From Mycobacterium dioxanotrophicus (GTDB lineage Bacteria; Actinomycetota; Actinomycetes; Mycobacteriales; Mycobacteriaceae), in contig NZ_CP020809.1 of the NCBI RefSeq assembly GCF_002157835.1, positions 5,828,001 through 5,892,000 of the forward strand: DNA of 64,000 bases, read 5' to 3'. Under the pieces are notes generated by a model. It was not told the DNA's origin, searched no databases, and saw nothing but the letters and a program-made list of their open reading frames with translations. Position 1 is the first letter of the stretch; every line of letters begins with the position of its first letter. The position numbers were made by a program, and so were the translations under genes. This document shows positions 53,657 to 64,000 of the stretch, piece by piece.

Positions 53657-55173
53657 CGGCCGGACTCCGCCCGCGCGAACTGCTCGGCCACCAGTGCCCG
53701 ACCGAACTCGGTGAGCAGGTCGGCATCCTTGTATGTCGGCAGCCGCTGCACCAGAACCGAGTTGCCCCGGAAGAGCACGGTGAGCAGGTTGCGCAGCGTG
53801 GACACCAGGCCACGTTGGGGATCCGGGAACGGCGCGTCGGGGAGGTGGTTGTCGACTGCGAAGACGTCGACGAGCTGGTCCTGATCCTCGTCGCCCCACG
53901 CGAACCGCAGCACGTCCCACGTCACCAGTAGACGGTCGTCGATGGCCGAGAACAGCTTTCCGCGCACCCCGTGGCCGAGGTCGACGGCGCGCGGAGCACT
54001 GAGCCGGGTACCGGTGGTGTCGTACAGCACCTGCCCGGGATAGGCATCGAACGAGAACGGCAGCTCGCTGACGATGCTGTCGACCATGAGTATTCGCGGC
54101 GCGGAGAGCTTGTCGAACCGGGCATCACCGACATCGGCGACCATCCGTTGGCGCACCAGGATCGCGTCGTCACCGTAGTAACGGGCCACTCCGGTATAGG
54201 TCTGCTCCCCGACGGCTGTCCAACCGGGCGGCGCTGAGAGGCGTCGACCCGGATCGAGATCGTAGGGCGCACTGCGGCTTATCTCGGTCGCACTCAATTG
54301 TCGCGGCAGCGGCATCAATGCCAGCGCGACCGCGACCGCCACCACGAGCGGGATGGCCGACCAGATCTGCTTGGCGGCAAGGGGTTCGATCTTGCGATCC
54401 AGGAGCTTCTTGGGCTGGCCCCGGCGGGTATAGAGAAACGCCGCGACGCCGACCGCGACGATTGCCGTGAGCGACGGAATCATCTGATATGCGAGGACCG
54501 GAGCGTCGGGTGTCAGAAGCTGCAGAAGTGTCAGGAGTAGAAAACCGAAGAGGAACGCACCGGCGGCACCGACAGCCGCGCGCCTGCGACTGCGCCCCAC
54601 CGCGATGGCGGTCGCGGCAGCCGCGATGAACAGCGTTCCGACTCCAGCGGCGAACTTGCCGCCGCCCAGCGTGATCACCACCACCTGGTACGGCAGCGCC
54701 GACACGAGCGACAACAACACCCACACCCAGCCGAATCGTGCGACCGGACGCACGCCGAACAGCACAATGCTGCTGCTGAGCATGAAGAGCCACATGGCCA
54801 GCAGATCCAGGCGCATGAGGTGGAAGAACTCCGAATAGCGTTTGAGCAGCACACCCTGGACCATGAGCGCCAGCCCCAAACCGATGATGCCGACGATGAC
54901 ATCGGTCTGCCGGTCGTGGATGGGCAATTCGGTGCGGCGTCGGAAGTTCACCCCCAACGCGGCGAGCAGCGCCGCGATCGGAACCATCCACACATAGCCG
55001 ATGAGGCCGCCGGCCAACGTGGTGTCGATGAGGTTGTCCAGGCTGTCCCAGAACGCCATGAGCGTCAGCACGGCGATGAGGAGCCACCGCGATACCAGCC
55101 GTACCGTGGGATTGAGGCCGAACCACCATGTCTGCAAGGACTCCCATCGCCCCGCGTCGACGGTCATGGTCAC
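53653..55173 (-). CDS. Uncharacterised polytopic membrane protein with large external C-terminal domain (paralogue 1)
   Basis: A 506-aa protein. About eight helices (25-290) are followed by a soluble domain of about 200 residues. Its motifs RRTELPIHDRQTDVIVG, HLMRLDLLAMWLF and DRKIEPLAAKQIW recur almost unchanged in the protein at 57182, as do PPGW, VDSIVS, VDLG and VFAVDNH in the soluble part. The layout recalls exosortase proteins with an attached EpsI-like domain, but the catalytic Cys/Arg/His of exosortases is not seen, so this is only a loose likeness. GTG 55173, with GGAG 7 bp upstream, lies 2 bp after the BcsB-like stop, and the GT2 gene overlaps its end. Confidence 0.75.
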   Translation of the reverse strand: MTMTVDAGRWESLQTWWFGLNPTVRLVSRWLLIAVLTLMAFWDSLDNLIDTTLAGGLIGYVWMVPIAALLAALGVNFRRRTELPIHDRQTDVIVGIIGLGLALMVQGVLLKRYSEFFHLMRLDLLAMWLFMLSSSIVLFGVRPVARFGWVWVLLSLVSALPYQVVVITLGGGKFAAGVGTLFIAAAATAIAVGRSRRRAAVGAAGAFLFGFLLLTLLQLLTPDAPVLAYQMIPSLTAIVAVGVAAFLYTRRGQPKKLLDRKIEPLAAKQIWSAIPLVVAVAVALALMPLPRQLSATEISRSAPYDLDPGRRLSAPPGWTAVGEQTYTGVARYYGDDAILVRQRMVADVGDARFDKLSAPRILMVDSIVSELPFSFDAYPGQVLYDTTGTRLSAPRAVDLGHGVRGKLFSAIDDRLLVTWDVLRFAWGDEDQDQLVDVFAVDNHLPDAPFPDPQRGLVSTLRNLLTVLFRGNSVLVQRLPTYKDADLLTEFGRALVAEQFARAESGR

Positions 55174-55175
55174 GG

Positions 55176-57185
55176 CTAGCTCCGCGACCGCCGGCCGCGC
55201 CAGGCGATCGCCCCGGCACCGAGAGCAGCCAGCACGACCACGACGGCGCCGATACCGAGGTAGAGCGCCTTCCGGTCAGTACTCGCGACGGCCGACTCCG
55301 GTTGCGCTGTCGCAGTGTTGACTTGGATCGGGTCACGATCGGCCACGGCGATCAGCGCATTGCCGGTCAGGCCGGACCATCGGGTGGTATCGGCGTTGAG
55401 CCATCCGAGCAGCCGGTCGAGCTCGTCCGGGGTGTTGGTGGACGTCGCGACGAGCAGTGTGCGGCCACCGGAGTAGAGCGTCTGCAACGAGCCGAATCCG
55501 ATCTTCGGATCCAAGGTGAGCGTGCTGGATGTCCCACTGCCGTCGACATTCTCGACGGTGATCATGTCCTGCGAATCCACCGACACCGGCAGAGCGATCG
55601 AGGCTGCGTCCCAGCGATCGGGACTCACCACGAGAGCGGGGTTCGACGACGTGATGGCGTCCTGGCGGGAAACCACGGCGGTGTCGAACGGGCGGGCGCT
55701 CAGGCGCTGCAGTCCGGTGAGGATCAGCGCCGCCCGCCGCAGATTGGCGAAGCCGTCGTCGATGCCGACCTCCACGCGCGGCATCAACGCCTGCGGCAAC
55801 GCCTGGAAGCCACCCGGGACCGGAGGCTTGGCCAACTTGCTCTCGACCGGTGACTCGCCGTCGATGGTCAGGGTGATCGGCTGGAACTCCCCGCACCTGC
55901 CGGTGTTGCCCGCGGCATTCACCGCGATGTCCAGATTCGTGTACCGCTGCAACAACCGGTCGGGCACGTCGATCCAGCGGTCGATGCGACCGTCGGTCTC
56001 GGTCGCCCACCGGTCGATGGTCTGTCCCCCGATGCTGACCACGACTTGCCCGGCGACGCTCGACGGCAATGGGGTGTAGGACCCCTGCAGATGGACTCTG
56101 ACGCCGTGTACAGACCTGCCGAGCCTGGTCTGATCCAGCGGCACGGTCACCCGCGGATTGACCAGTGCAGTGGCGTTGACGCCGGGCTGCCCGAGCCGGC
56201 GGATGGTGGTCATGTCACTGGGTAGCTGCGGAGTTGTCGACAACGGCCCGGCGACGGCCTTGGAGCGAACGGCGAGCTTCGAGATGTCACTGGACAGCAG
56301 CCGCGCCTGATTGGTCAGCTCCCCCGGCGGTCCCGAAATCACGAGGACAGGAACGGCATTGGGACCCTGAAGGCTCAGTCCGGGCGCTTGCCCTTCACGC
56401 ACCATGATCTGCCGTTCCAGTGCGGCCGGCGGTGGCACGGCCCCGCCATCGGTCGGCACGAGGTCGACAGCGGTGCGCTGCAGACCGTAGCGCGCCACGG
56501 TGGCCGTGACGAGCCGCAGTGCCGCGTCCGACTCGGCCTTCGACGGATTCGACGGCACGAACACCGTGAGCTTCTGCAGCACCGGGGGCAGGAAGTCGGC
56601 AATCGTGGCGGGTGGTATTTCCTGGCCTGTGTAACGGATCGCCGCGTCGACCAGCCGCAGTGGGTTCGTCGCGTCGTACACGCAGTACCCGTCCGGCAGC
56701 GTCAGATAACTGCGTAGCAACACCGTGACCGCGTTGTCGACGACTCGGGCACCAGCCAGCGGGATGGATATGGGCCCTTGGTCCGGAGGCAGCGGAACGC
56801 GGGCCAGTGTGCGATCCTCCTGAGTCACTTCCAGTGTGCCACCCCGCGCATTGACCGGTAGCACTGCGGTTGCGACCAATTCGGCCGCGGCGAGGCCGGG
56901 CTGCACCGGAACCGTCACCGTCTGCACACCTTCGACGCCGTAGAGCGCGATGTCAGGGTCGGAACCCAACGTCCTCAAACTCAAGGTCGGCGAATTTGCG
57001 AGTGACGGACCATCTTCCGGTGCGGCGGTCGCCACCCCTGGGAGAACAGTTCCGGCAACGACGATCACAGCAGCGAACAGCGGCAGCATCCGTGCAGTCA
57101 CAGGTCGAAGCCTAAGCCGGACGTTGCTGACGCGCCCGGGTTCACAGAAATCGTTATATCCGTAAGCACGGGTCATGAAAGTCAT
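55176..57185 (-). CDS. BcsB-like exported membrane-anchored protein
   Basis: A protein of about 669 aa. A hydrophobic signal (LPLFAAVIVVAGTVLPGVATAAP) starts about 35 residues in, and a C-terminal anchor helix (ALYLGIGAVVVVLAALGAGAIAW) is followed by RGRRSRS. The long external part alternates beta-rich carbohydrate-binding-like and flavodoxin-like segments (DNAVTVLLRSYLTLPDGYCVYD, PVLVISGPPGELTN, RTLLVATSTNTPDELDRLLGWL), the plan of the cellulose synthase partner BcsB. Such subunits guide the nascent glycan away from the synthase. ATG 57185 overlaps the upstream stop (ATGA), matching the coupling seen elsewhere in this operon; ATG 57191 is an alternative. Similarity to BcsB is at fold level by eye. 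Confidence 0.72.
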   Translation of the reverse strand: MTFMTRAYGYNDFCEPGRVSNVRLRLRPVTARMLPLFAAVIVVAGTVLPGVATAAPEDGPSLANSPTLSLRTLGSDPDIALYGVEGVQTVTVPVQPGLAAAELVATAVLPVNARGGTLEVTQEDRTLARVPLPPDQGPISIPLAGARVVDNAVTVLLRSYLTLPDGYCVYDATNPLRLVDAAIRYTGQEIPPATIADFLPPVLQKLTVFVPSNPSKAESDAALRLVTATVARYGLQRTAVDLVPTDGGAVPPPAALERQIMVREGQAPGLSLQGPNAVPVLVISGPPGELTNQARLLSSDISKLAVRSKAVAGPLSTTPQLPSDMTTIRRLGQPGVNATALVNPRVTVPLDQTRLGRSVHGVRVHLQGSYTPLPSSVAGQVVVSIGGQTIDRWATETDGRIDRWIDVPDRLLQRYTNLDIAVNAAGNTGRCGEFQPITLTIDGESPVESKLAKPPVPGGFQALPQALMPRVEVGIDDGFANLRRAALILTGLQRLSARPFDTAVVSRQDAITSSNPALVVSPDRWDAASIALPVSVDSQDMITVENVDGSGTSSTLTLDPKIGFGSLQTLYSGGRTLLVATSTNTPDELDRLLGWLNADTTRWSGLTGNALIAVADRDPIQVNTATAQPESAVASTDRKALYLGIGAVVVVLAALGAGAIAWRGRRSRS

Positions 57186-58732
57186 TGGCATCGCCCGTTG
57201 CAGGGAAACTGCGCAGCCACCAATGCTCGCCCGAAAAGGGTGAGAAGCTCACCGTCCTTGAAGGTGGGGGTCTGCTCGTCGAGAACGGCGTTGCCGCGGA
57301 ACAACAACGTGGTCAAGGTCCGCATGGTGGAGGCGATGTTCTTCGACGGATGCGGAAAGGGTGCATTCGGTTCGTGATTGTCAACGGCGAAAACCGTCAC
57401 CCGTTGCGCCAGATTGTTGTTGCCCCAAGCGAATTGCAGTGAGTTCCAGGTCACCAGGAGATCGTCGTCCACCACCGACAACATCTGGGCATGTACTCCG
57501 TTGCCGAGATCGACCGGGCGCAGTTCGCTCAACCGCGCGCCGGTCAGCCCGTACACGACACGTGCCGGATACACCCCGAATGTGAACGGACGCTGACTGA
57601 CGATGCTGTCCACCACGAGGGTCCGCGGCTTGGCCAGTTTGTCCCAGCTCGGGTTTCCGGTGTTCGCGCGCATGTATTGGCGCACCAGAACGGCATTGTC
57701 GCCGTACAGCCGGTGCACCTCGGTGTGGTTTTCGCGAGCTGCCGTCGACCACCCCGGCGGTGCGTCCAGCGGCTGTCCCGGGGTCAGCACATCGGGGCTG
57801 GGACGGCTGATCGGAGCCGTGGTCACCTGAGTCGGCAACGCGCAGAACGACAGTGCCACCGCGACCGCGACAACGAGGGGAACTCCGGCCCACACCTGCC
57901 TGGCGGCAAGCGGTTCCACCTTGCGATCCAACCATCGCTTCGGAACACCCCGGCGCGCCGCCAAATACATCACGACGTTGACCACACAGATCGCCGACAG
58001 GGCGGGCAGTTGTTGATAGACGATGAGCGGCGCGGCGGGGTGCAGCACGCTGATGGTGATGAGCACCGCGAATCCGAACGCCCACGCAGCAAGCGACCCG
58101 ATGACGCCGCGACGAACCGTCCGGCCGACGGCGATTCCGGTGCCGATCGCGGCGACGATCAGCGTGGCCGCACCCGCGGCGAACTTTCCACCGCCGAGTA
58201 TCACCACCGTCAGGTAGTACGGCAAGGAGAAGCCCATCGCGAACAGCGTCCACACCCAGAAGAACCGCAGTACCGGGCGAAGACCGAACAGCACGATGCA
58301 GCAGCACAGTACGAACAGCCACGCCGCGACCAGATCCAGCCGCAGCAGGTGGAAATACAGAGCGTACCGGTCGAGCAGCGCACCCTGGATCATCAGCGCC
58401 AGGCCCAAACACATGATGCCGACGATGATGTCGGTCTGTCGGTCGTGGATCGGGAGCTCGGTGCGGTTGCGTCGGGACACCCCGACGGCCACCAGCGCGG
58501 CCGCCACCGGCACAGTCCAGACGTAACCGCCGATACCGCCGGCCCTGGTGGTGGCGATGAGACTGCCGAAGCTGTCGTGGAACGCGAACGCCGTCAGGCC
58601 GATGATCAAGGCCCACCGCAGCGCCAGTCGGTAAAACGGATGGACGTCGTAGTACCGCGCCAGAATCGTCGTGAATCCGACCCGGCCCGGCGAGACTGTC
58701 GACGATGCCGTCGACGAGGATGTCGTCGTCAT
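57182..58732 (-). CDS. Uncharacterised polytopic membrane protein with large external C-terminal domain (paralogue 2)
   Basis: A 516-aa protein and the first gene of the operon. About eight helices precede a soluble C-terminal domain. It shares with the 53653 protein the stretches NRTELPIHDRQTDIIVGI, HLLRLDLVAAWLF, ILGGGKFAAG, DRKVEPLAARQVW, VDSIVS, LLVTW and VFAVDNH, ending with TLFGRALVAAQF. The two are clear paralogues kept side by side around the BcsB-like gene, so a heterodimer is plausible. The membrane part has CCC where the other copy has SSS. No known enzyme motif is visible. The stop overlaps the BcsB-like start by 4 bp. Confidence 0.73.
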   Translation of the reverse strand: MTTTSSSTASSTVSPGRVGFTTILARYYDVHPFYRLALRWALIIGLTAFAFHDSFGSLIATTRAGGIGGYVWTVPVAAALVAVGVSRRNRTELPIHDRQTDIIVGIMCLGLALMIQGALLDRYALYFHLLRLDLVAAWLFVLCCCIVLFGLRPVLRFFWVWTLFAMGFSLPYYLTVVILGGGKFAAGAATLIVAAIGTGIAVGRTVRRGVIGSLAAWAFGFAVLITISVLHPAAPLIVYQQLPALSAICVVNVVMYLAARRGVPKRWLDRKVEPLAARQVWAGVPLVVAVAVALSFCALPTQVTTAPISRPSPDVLTPGQPLDAPPGWSTAARENHTEVHRLYGDNAVLVRQYMRANTGNPSWDKLAKPRTLVVDSIVSQRPFTFGVYPARVVYGLTGARLSELRPVDLGNGVHAQMLSVVDDDLLVTWNSLQFAWGNNNLAQRVTVFAVDNHEPNAPFPHPSKNIASTMRTLTTLLFRGNAVLDEQTPTFKDGELLTLFGRALVAAQFPCNGRCQ

Positions 58733-59003
58733 CGCCGCCGGCGGCGGACGCTCATGGCTAACCGAGCCGTCAATTCGCGGTTTCCGCGCTCAGCCCAATG
58801 ATCCTCGATGACATGCCATTTCCCCGCTCGCATACGCGCGATGGTATGACAGCCGCACCGGTGAGCAAACACAAATCAGCGACGCAGCTGGGGCGTCGCG
58901 CCGTGCTGCGGAATCAGCAAATCTGGTCGCGAGGAGCAGACCCTGATGGCCGACAGCCTTCTGTCCACGCGCTGCGGTGACGGCGAAAAGACGATCGCGC
59001 CGC

Positions 59004-59060
59004 CGATTTCGACGTGATGGTCATTGCTCGGCCAAAACCGCGACCCTCACGTCGAAATCG
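59004..59060. repeat. Family C palindromic intergenic element
   Basis: Arms CGATTTCGACGTGA (59004-59017) and TCACGTCGAAATCG (59047-59060) are exact 14-bp reverse complements around a 29-bp centre. Its arms differ from families A and B. Only one copy was found in the window. Confidence 0.65.
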
Positions 59061-59092
59061 ACGCGGGCTGAAACGACGGCTCAAACGCAAAT

Positions 59093-59120
59093 GTGCCCCG
59101 GATCCGAGGATCCGGGGCAC
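59093..59120 (-). terminator. Intrinsic terminator after rpsQ
   Basis: GTGCCCCGGATCC pairs with GGATCCGGGGCAC around a 2-nt centre (the working loop must be larger). On the minus strand it is followed by ATTTGCGTTT. It lies 16 bp past the rpsQ stop and ends the S10-type unit. Confidence 0.8.
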
Positions 59121-59136
59121 ACCTACTCGTGATGTC

Positions 59137-59433
59137 TTACTTGGCGCGCTCGAGCACCTCGACCAGCCGCCAGCGCTTGCTGGCCGACAGCGGCCGGGTC
59201 TCCATCAACGAGACGCGGTCACCGATGCCGGCCTCACCGTTCTCGTCATGCGCCTTCACCTTCTTGGTGGTGCGGATGATCTTGCCGTAGAGCGGGTGGC
59301 TCTTGCGATCTTCCAGCTCGACCACGATGGTCTTCTGCATCTTGTCGCTCACCACGTAGCCGATGGCGGTCTTGCGACGGCCACGGGGCTGCTCGGTGGC
59401 CGGGGTGTGCTTGGGGCCCTTAGTTTCTGCCAT
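59137..59433 (-). CDS. rpsQ: 30S ribosomal protein S17
   Basis: 98 aa. [20 protein letters not shown] and the central [20 protein letters not shown] segment are diagnostic. A short polar N-terminal tail ([17 protein letters not shown]) precedes the core. It shares 1 bp with the rpmC stop. This is the last gene before the 32-kb insertion. Confidence 0.96.
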   Translation of the reverse strand: MAETKGPKHTPATEQPRGRRKTAIGYVVSDKMQKTIVVELEDRKSHPLYGKIIRTTKKVKAHDENGEAGIGDRVSLMETRPLSASKRWRLVEVLERAK

Positions 59434-59666
59434 TACGAATCCTCACCACCGGGCCCGGAAGCCAGACCCAACTCACGTTCACGCAGCACGGTGTAAAGCC
59501 GTGCAATCTCCTGGCGCACAGTGCGCAGCCGACGGTTGTTGGCCAGCTGCCCGGTCGCCATCTGGAAGCGCAGGTTGAACAGCTCTTCCTTCGACTCGCG
59601 GAGCTTGCTCGTCAGCTCGTCGTCGGTCAGTTCGCGCAGTTCACCAGGCGAAGTTCCCACTGCCAT
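59433..59666 (-). CDS. rpmC: 50S ribosomal protein L29
   Basis: 77 aa from ATG 59666 ([18 protein letters not shown]). [20 protein letters not shown] is the family core. The longer open frame overlaps rplP. It overlaps the rplP stop by 1 bp. Confidence 0.96.
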   Translation of the reverse strand: MAVGTSPGELRELTDDELTSKLRESKEELFNLRFQMATGQLANNRRLRTVRQEIARLYTVLRERELGLASGPGGEDS

Positions 59667-60082
59667 CAGAACTGCTCCTCTCGACTCACGATGCGTGCCT
59701 TGATCGGCAACTTGTGGATTGCGCGAGTCAACGCTTCCCTGGCGATCTTCTCGTCGGGGTAGCTGATCTCGAACAAAATGCGTCCGGGCTTGACGTTGGC
59801 GACCCACCACTCCGGCGAACCCTTACCGGAACCCATGCGGGTTTCAGCAGGCTTCTTGGTCAGCGGGCGGTCCGGGAAGATGTTGATCCACACCTTGCCG
59901 CCACGCTTGATGTGCCGGTTGATGGCGATACGAGCGGACTCGATCTGCCGGTTGGTGATGTAGGCATGGCCCAGGGCCTGGATGCCGTAATCACCGAAGC
60001 TCACCGAGGTGCCGCCGCTGGCGATGCCACGCTGCTCGGGGTGATGCTGCTTGCGGTGCTTGACCTTGCGGGGAATCAGCAT
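59666..60082 (-). CDS. rplP: 50S ribosomal protein L16
   Basis: 138 aa. [16 protein letters not shown] and [20 protein letters not shown] are conserved L16 segments, near the A-site tRNA elbow. It starts 2 bp after the rpsC stop. Confidence 0.97.
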   Translation of the reverse strand: MLIPRKVKHRKQHHPEQRGIASGGTSVSFGDYGIQALGHAYITNRQIESARIAINRHIKRGGKVWINIFPDRPLTKKPAETRMGSGKGSPEWWVANVKPGRILFEISYPDEKIAREALTRAIHKLPIKARIVSREEQF

Positions 60083-60084
60083 GT

Positions 60085-61399
<1,315 letters not shown>

Positions 61400-61403
<4 letters not shown>

Positions 61404-61681
61404 CGACGCTTGCTCTTCCGGTCGTCCTTGATGTGACCCTTGAACGTGCGCGTCGGGGCGAACTCGCCGAGCTTGTGCCCGACCATCGCCTCGGTCACGA
61501 ACACCGGCACGTGCTTGCGGCCGTCATGCACCGCAAAGGTGTGCCCGATGAAGTCCGGGATGATGGTCGACCGACGCGACCAGGTCTTGATGACCTGCTT
61601 GGTGTTCTTGTCGTTCTGAACGTCGACCTTCTTCAACAGATGGTCGTCGACGAACGGACCCTTCTTCAGGCTGCGTGGCAT
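61400..61681 (-). CDS. rpsS: 30S ribosomal protein S19
   Basis: 93 aa. [18 protein letters not shown] and the [17 protein letters not shown] signature are intact. It starts 12 bp after rplB. Confidence 0.97.
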
Positions 61682-61693
61682 CGCTATTTACTC

Positions 61694-62530
61694 CTAGCGC
61701 TTCTTGCCGGTGCGCCGGCGACGGACGATGAGCTTGTCGCTCGCCTTCTTGGGCTTACGGGTGCGGCCCTCGGGCTTGCCCCACGGGCTCACCGGGTGAC
61801 GACCACCGGAGGTCTTACCCTCACCACCACCGTGCGGGTGGTCGACCGGGTTCATCACGACACCACGGACGGTGGGGCGCTTGCCCTTCCACCGCATACG
61901 GCCGGCCTTGCCCCAGTTGATGTTCGCCTGCTCGGCGTTACCGACCTCGCCGACGGTGGCGCGGCAGCGCACATCGACGCGACGGATCTCGCCCGACGGC
62001 ATACGCAGCGAGGCGTAGGTGCCTTCCTTACCGAGCAGCTGGATGCTGACACCGGCGGAGCGGGCCAGCTTGGCCCCGCCACCGGGCCGCAGCTCCACGG
62101 CGTGGATCACGGTGCCTGCCGGGATGTTGCGCAGCGGCAGGTTGTTACCGGGCTTGATGTCGGCGTTGGCACCCGACTCGATCACGTCGCCCTGCTTGAT
62201 GCCCTGCGGCGCGATGATGTAGCGCTTCTCGCCGTCCAGGAAGTGCAGCAGCGCGATGTTCGCGGTGCGGTTCGGGTCGTATTCGATGTGCGCGACCTTG
62301 GCGTTGACGCCGTCCTTGTCGTGGCGACGGAAGTCGATGACGCGGTAGGCGCGCTTGTGGCCGCCACCCTTGTGCCGGGTGGTGATGCGGCCGTGGGCAT
62401 TACGCCCACCGGTGCTACTCAGCGGACGAACCAGCGACTTCTCCGGAGTCGAACGAGTGATCTCGGCGAAATCGGAGACGCTCGAACCGCGACGACCCGG
62501 GGTCGTCGGCTTGTACTTGCGAATTCCCAT
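61694..62530 (-). CDS. rplB: 50S ribosomal protein L2
   Basis: 278 aa. [19 protein letters not shown] contains the conserved histidine near the peptidyl transferase centre. Standard length. It starts 28 bp after the rplW stop. Confidence 0.98.
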   Translation of the reverse strand: MGIRKYKPTTPGRRGSSVSDFAEITRSTPEKSLVRPLSSTGGRNAHGRITTRHKGGGHKRAYRVIDFRRHDKDGVNAKVAHIEYDPNRTANIALLHFLDGEKRYIIAPQGIKQGDVIESGANADIKPGNNLPLRNIPAGTVIHAVELRPGGGAKLARSAGVSIQLLGKEGTYASLRMPSGEIRRVDVRCRATVGEVGNAEQANINWGKAGRMRWKGKRPTVRGVVMNPVDHPHGGGEGKTSGGRHPVSPWGKPEGRTRKPKKASDKLIVRRRRTGKKR

Positions 62531-62558
62531 ATCAGTTAAATCCTCTTAGTTCCCGGCG

Positions 62559-62861
62559 CTACGCCGGTGCTCCGAACAAATCGATCGGCTTGCTGCCCGC
62601 GGCCAACGTGACGATGGCGCGCTTGGTGCTCTTGCGCTGCCCGAAGCCGGCGCGGGTGCGCTTGCGCTTGCCCTGCCGGTTCGCGGTGTTCACCGAATCG
62701 ACCTTGACGTTGAAGATCTTCTCGATAGCGATCTTGATCTGCGTCTTGTTCGAATCCGGGTGCACCACAAACGTGTACACGTTGTCCTCGATCAGCCCGT
62801 ACGACTTCTCCGAGATGACCGGAGCCAGGATGATGTCGCGGGGGTCGGTCACGGTTGCCAT
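62559..62861 (-). CDS. rplW: 50S ribosomal protein L23
   Basis: 100 aa. [19 protein letters not shown] and [20 protein letters not shown] are family-typical. It sits at the exit tunnel and docks trigger factor and SRP. It overlaps the rplD stop by 1 bp. Confidence 0.97.
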   Translation of the reverse strand: MATVTDPRDIILAPVISEKSYGLIEDNVYTFVVHPDSNKTQIKIAIEKIFNVKVDSVNTANRQGKRKRTRAGFGQRKSTKRAIVTLAAGSKPIDLFGAPA

Positions 62862-63517
62862 CAGGCCGACACCTCTTCTTTCTGATCCTTGGTGCTCGCA
62901 GCGATGTAGGCGTTCAGGGCCTCGACCGAGAACACCACGTCGTCGGCGTGGAGCACGTCGTAGGTGTTGAGCTGATCCGGCGAGATCACATGCACGCCAG
63001 GCAGATTGCGAACGCTGCGGGCGCCGACCTCATCGGTGCGACCGATGACGACGAGCACCTTCTTGTTCTCGGTCAAGCTGCCCAGGAATGCCTTGGCACT
63101 CTTGGTCGACGGGGTCTGACCCTCGATCAGCTCGGTGACCGCGTGGATCCGCTCGTTGCGGGCCCGGTCCGAGAGCGCACCGCGCAGCGCGGCGGCGATC
63201 ATCTTCTTCGGGGTCCGCTGGCTGTAGTCGCGCGGCTGCGGGCCGTGGACGACGCCACCACCGGTGAACTGCGGCGCACGGGTCGAGCCCTGACGGGCGC
63301 GGCCGGTGCCCTTCTGCCGGTACGGCTTCTTGCCACCGCCGGAGACCTCACCGCGAGTCTTGGTCGCGTGCGTGCCCTGACGCTTGGCTGCCAACTGCGC
63401 GGTGACCACCTGGTGCATCAGCGCGATGTTGGGCTCAACGTCGAACAGCACAGCGGGCAGCTCGACGGAACCGTCGGTCTTACCTGCCGGAGTCTTAACG
63501 TCAATTTTCAGAGTCAT
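62861..63517 (-). CDS. rplD: 50S ribosomal protein L4
   Basis: 218 aa. [20 protein letters not shown] and [15 protein letters not shown] are the tunnel-loop signature of L4. It overlaps the rplC stop by 1 bp. Confidence 0.97.
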   Translation of the reverse strand: MTLKIDVKTPAGKTDGSVELPAVLFDVEPNIALMHQVVTAQLAAKRQGTHATKTRGEVSGGGKKPYRQKGTGRARQGSTRAPQFTGGGVVHGPQPRDYSQRTPKKMIAAALRGALSDRARNERIHAVTELIEGQTPSTKSAKAFLGSLTENKKVLVVIGRTDEVGARSVRNLPGVHVISPDQLNTYDVLHADDVVFSVEALNAYIAASTKDQKEEVSA

Positions 63518-64000
63518 TACTTCTCGCCTCGCTTGATTGCGCTGCGGACAACAACCAGTCCACCGTTACGTCCGGGGATGGCGCCCTTGATGAGCAGCAC
63601 GCCGTTCTCGGCATCGACCTTGTGCACCTTCAGGTTCTGCGTGGTCACCCGGTCGGTGCCCATCCGGCCCGACATGCGAGTGCCCTTGAAGACACGGCCC
63701 GGGGTGGCGCAGCCACCGATCGAACCGGGGCGACGGTGCACAGCCTGGGCACCGTGCGCGGCGCCCTGGCCACGGAAGCCGTGGCGCTTCATGGTGCCGG
63801 CGAAGCCCTTGCCCTTGCTGGTGCCGGTCACGTCGACGTAAGCGCCGTCGGCGAAGATCTCGGCGGTCAGTTCCTGACCCACCTCGTACTCGGCGGCAGC
63901 AGCCTCGTCATCGAGCCGCAGCTCGGCCAGGTGACGACGCGGGTTCACGCCCGCGGCGGCGTACTGGCCGGTGACCGGCTTGTTGACCTTGCGCGGGCTG
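63517..64000 (-). CDS. rplC: 50S ribosomal protein L3, N terminus beyond the window
   Basis: The frame runs off the right edge; 160 C-terminal residues are visible. [19 protein letters not shown] and [20 protein letters not shown] are diagnostic of L3. The apparent start at 63948 is an internal GTG (VNPRRHL); the open frame continues to the edge with typical L3 sequence ([15 protein letters not shown]). rpsJ would be expected upstream. Confidence 0.97.
   Translation of the reverse strand, partial: SPRKVNKPVTGQYAAAGVNPRRHLAELRLDDEAAAAEYEVGQELTAEIFADGAYVDVTGTSKGKGFAGTMKRHGFRGQGAAHGAQAVHRRPGSIGGCATPGRVFKGTRMSGRMGTDRVTTQNLKVHKVDAENGVLLIKGAIPGRNGGLVVVRSAIKRGEK

Larger units (their letters stand above)
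58733..59136. other. 404-bp gap: operon promoter region, palindrome and rpsQ terminator
   Basis: No gene is supported. The left part must hold the promoter of the polysaccharide operon. A 57-bp family C palindrome (59004-59060) and the rpsQ terminator (59093-59120) fill the right part. Confidence 0.5.

Noticed and set aside
53653..58732. True exosortase assignment for the two polytopic proteins
   Set aside because: The helical layout is similar, but the conserved Cys, Arg and His residues of exosortases could not be found, so the name is not used.
58798..58980. Plus-strand open frame after the polysaccharide operon
   Set aside because: Sixty codons of arginine-rich sequence, no ribosome site and no domain. 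The area is a promoter and repeat region.

Overview
The window is high-GC actinobacterial DNA from a Mycobacterium, most likely a fast-growing Mycolicibacterium. The ribosomal proteins, the glycopeptidolipid-type glycosyltransferase, the arylsulfatase and formylglycine-generating enzyme beside the ribosomal cluster, and several start sites that look leaderless all fit. The species call is inference; no rRNA or tRNA gene was found.

Layout. (1) 1-7466: an amine/acid catabolic locus. It holds the end of a copper amine oxidase, an enoyl-CoA hydratase, an AcoR-like activator, and a divergent operon of aldehyde dehydrogenase, acyl-CoA synthetase and class III aminotransferase. Two 19-bp inverted repeats with the same geometry lie upstream of the hydratase and between the activator and the operon, suggesting one regulon. 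(2) 7463-15179: SppA protease, a GPL-type glycosyltransferase, a one-module NRPS (A-T-E) with a threonine-like specificity code, and a PucR-type regulator. (3) 15324-19331: an acyl-CoA ligase, PHA synthase and PHA depolymerase operon, followed by an LLM-type oxidoreductase and a KstD-like flavoprotein. (4) 22331-26787 and 59137-64000: the S10/spc ribosomal genes on the minus strand, split between rpsQ and rplN by about 32 kb of unrelated genes. Terminators and candidate promoters suggest at least three transcription units.

(5) 26987-58732, the insert in the ribosomal cluster: arylsulfatase, FGE, a 48-aa membrane protein and a YeiH-type sulfate exporter; an MFS pump with its TetR; a DUF2306 protein with its TetR; another TetR; a PuuB-like oxidase with a cupin; a NUDIX hydrolase; a large LuxR/MalT-like regulator; an alkyl sulfatase; a phage-tailspike-like beta-helix protein; a lipase-family protein lacking its catalytic residues; a membrane esterase; a second arylsulfatase; and a tightly coupled five-gene minus-strand operon. 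That operon encodes a BcsA/XagB-like GT2 synthase, a BcsB-like exported protein, two paralogous polytopic proteins and a GT39-like mannosyltransferase-fold protein. It looks like an uncharacterised cell-surface polysaccharide machine and is the best candidate here for an undescribed system.

The spaces between genes carry short palindromic repeat elements with fixed geometry: two copies of a 57-bp type, three copies of a 46-bp type, and one of a third type. Several regulator genes have clear palindromic operators.
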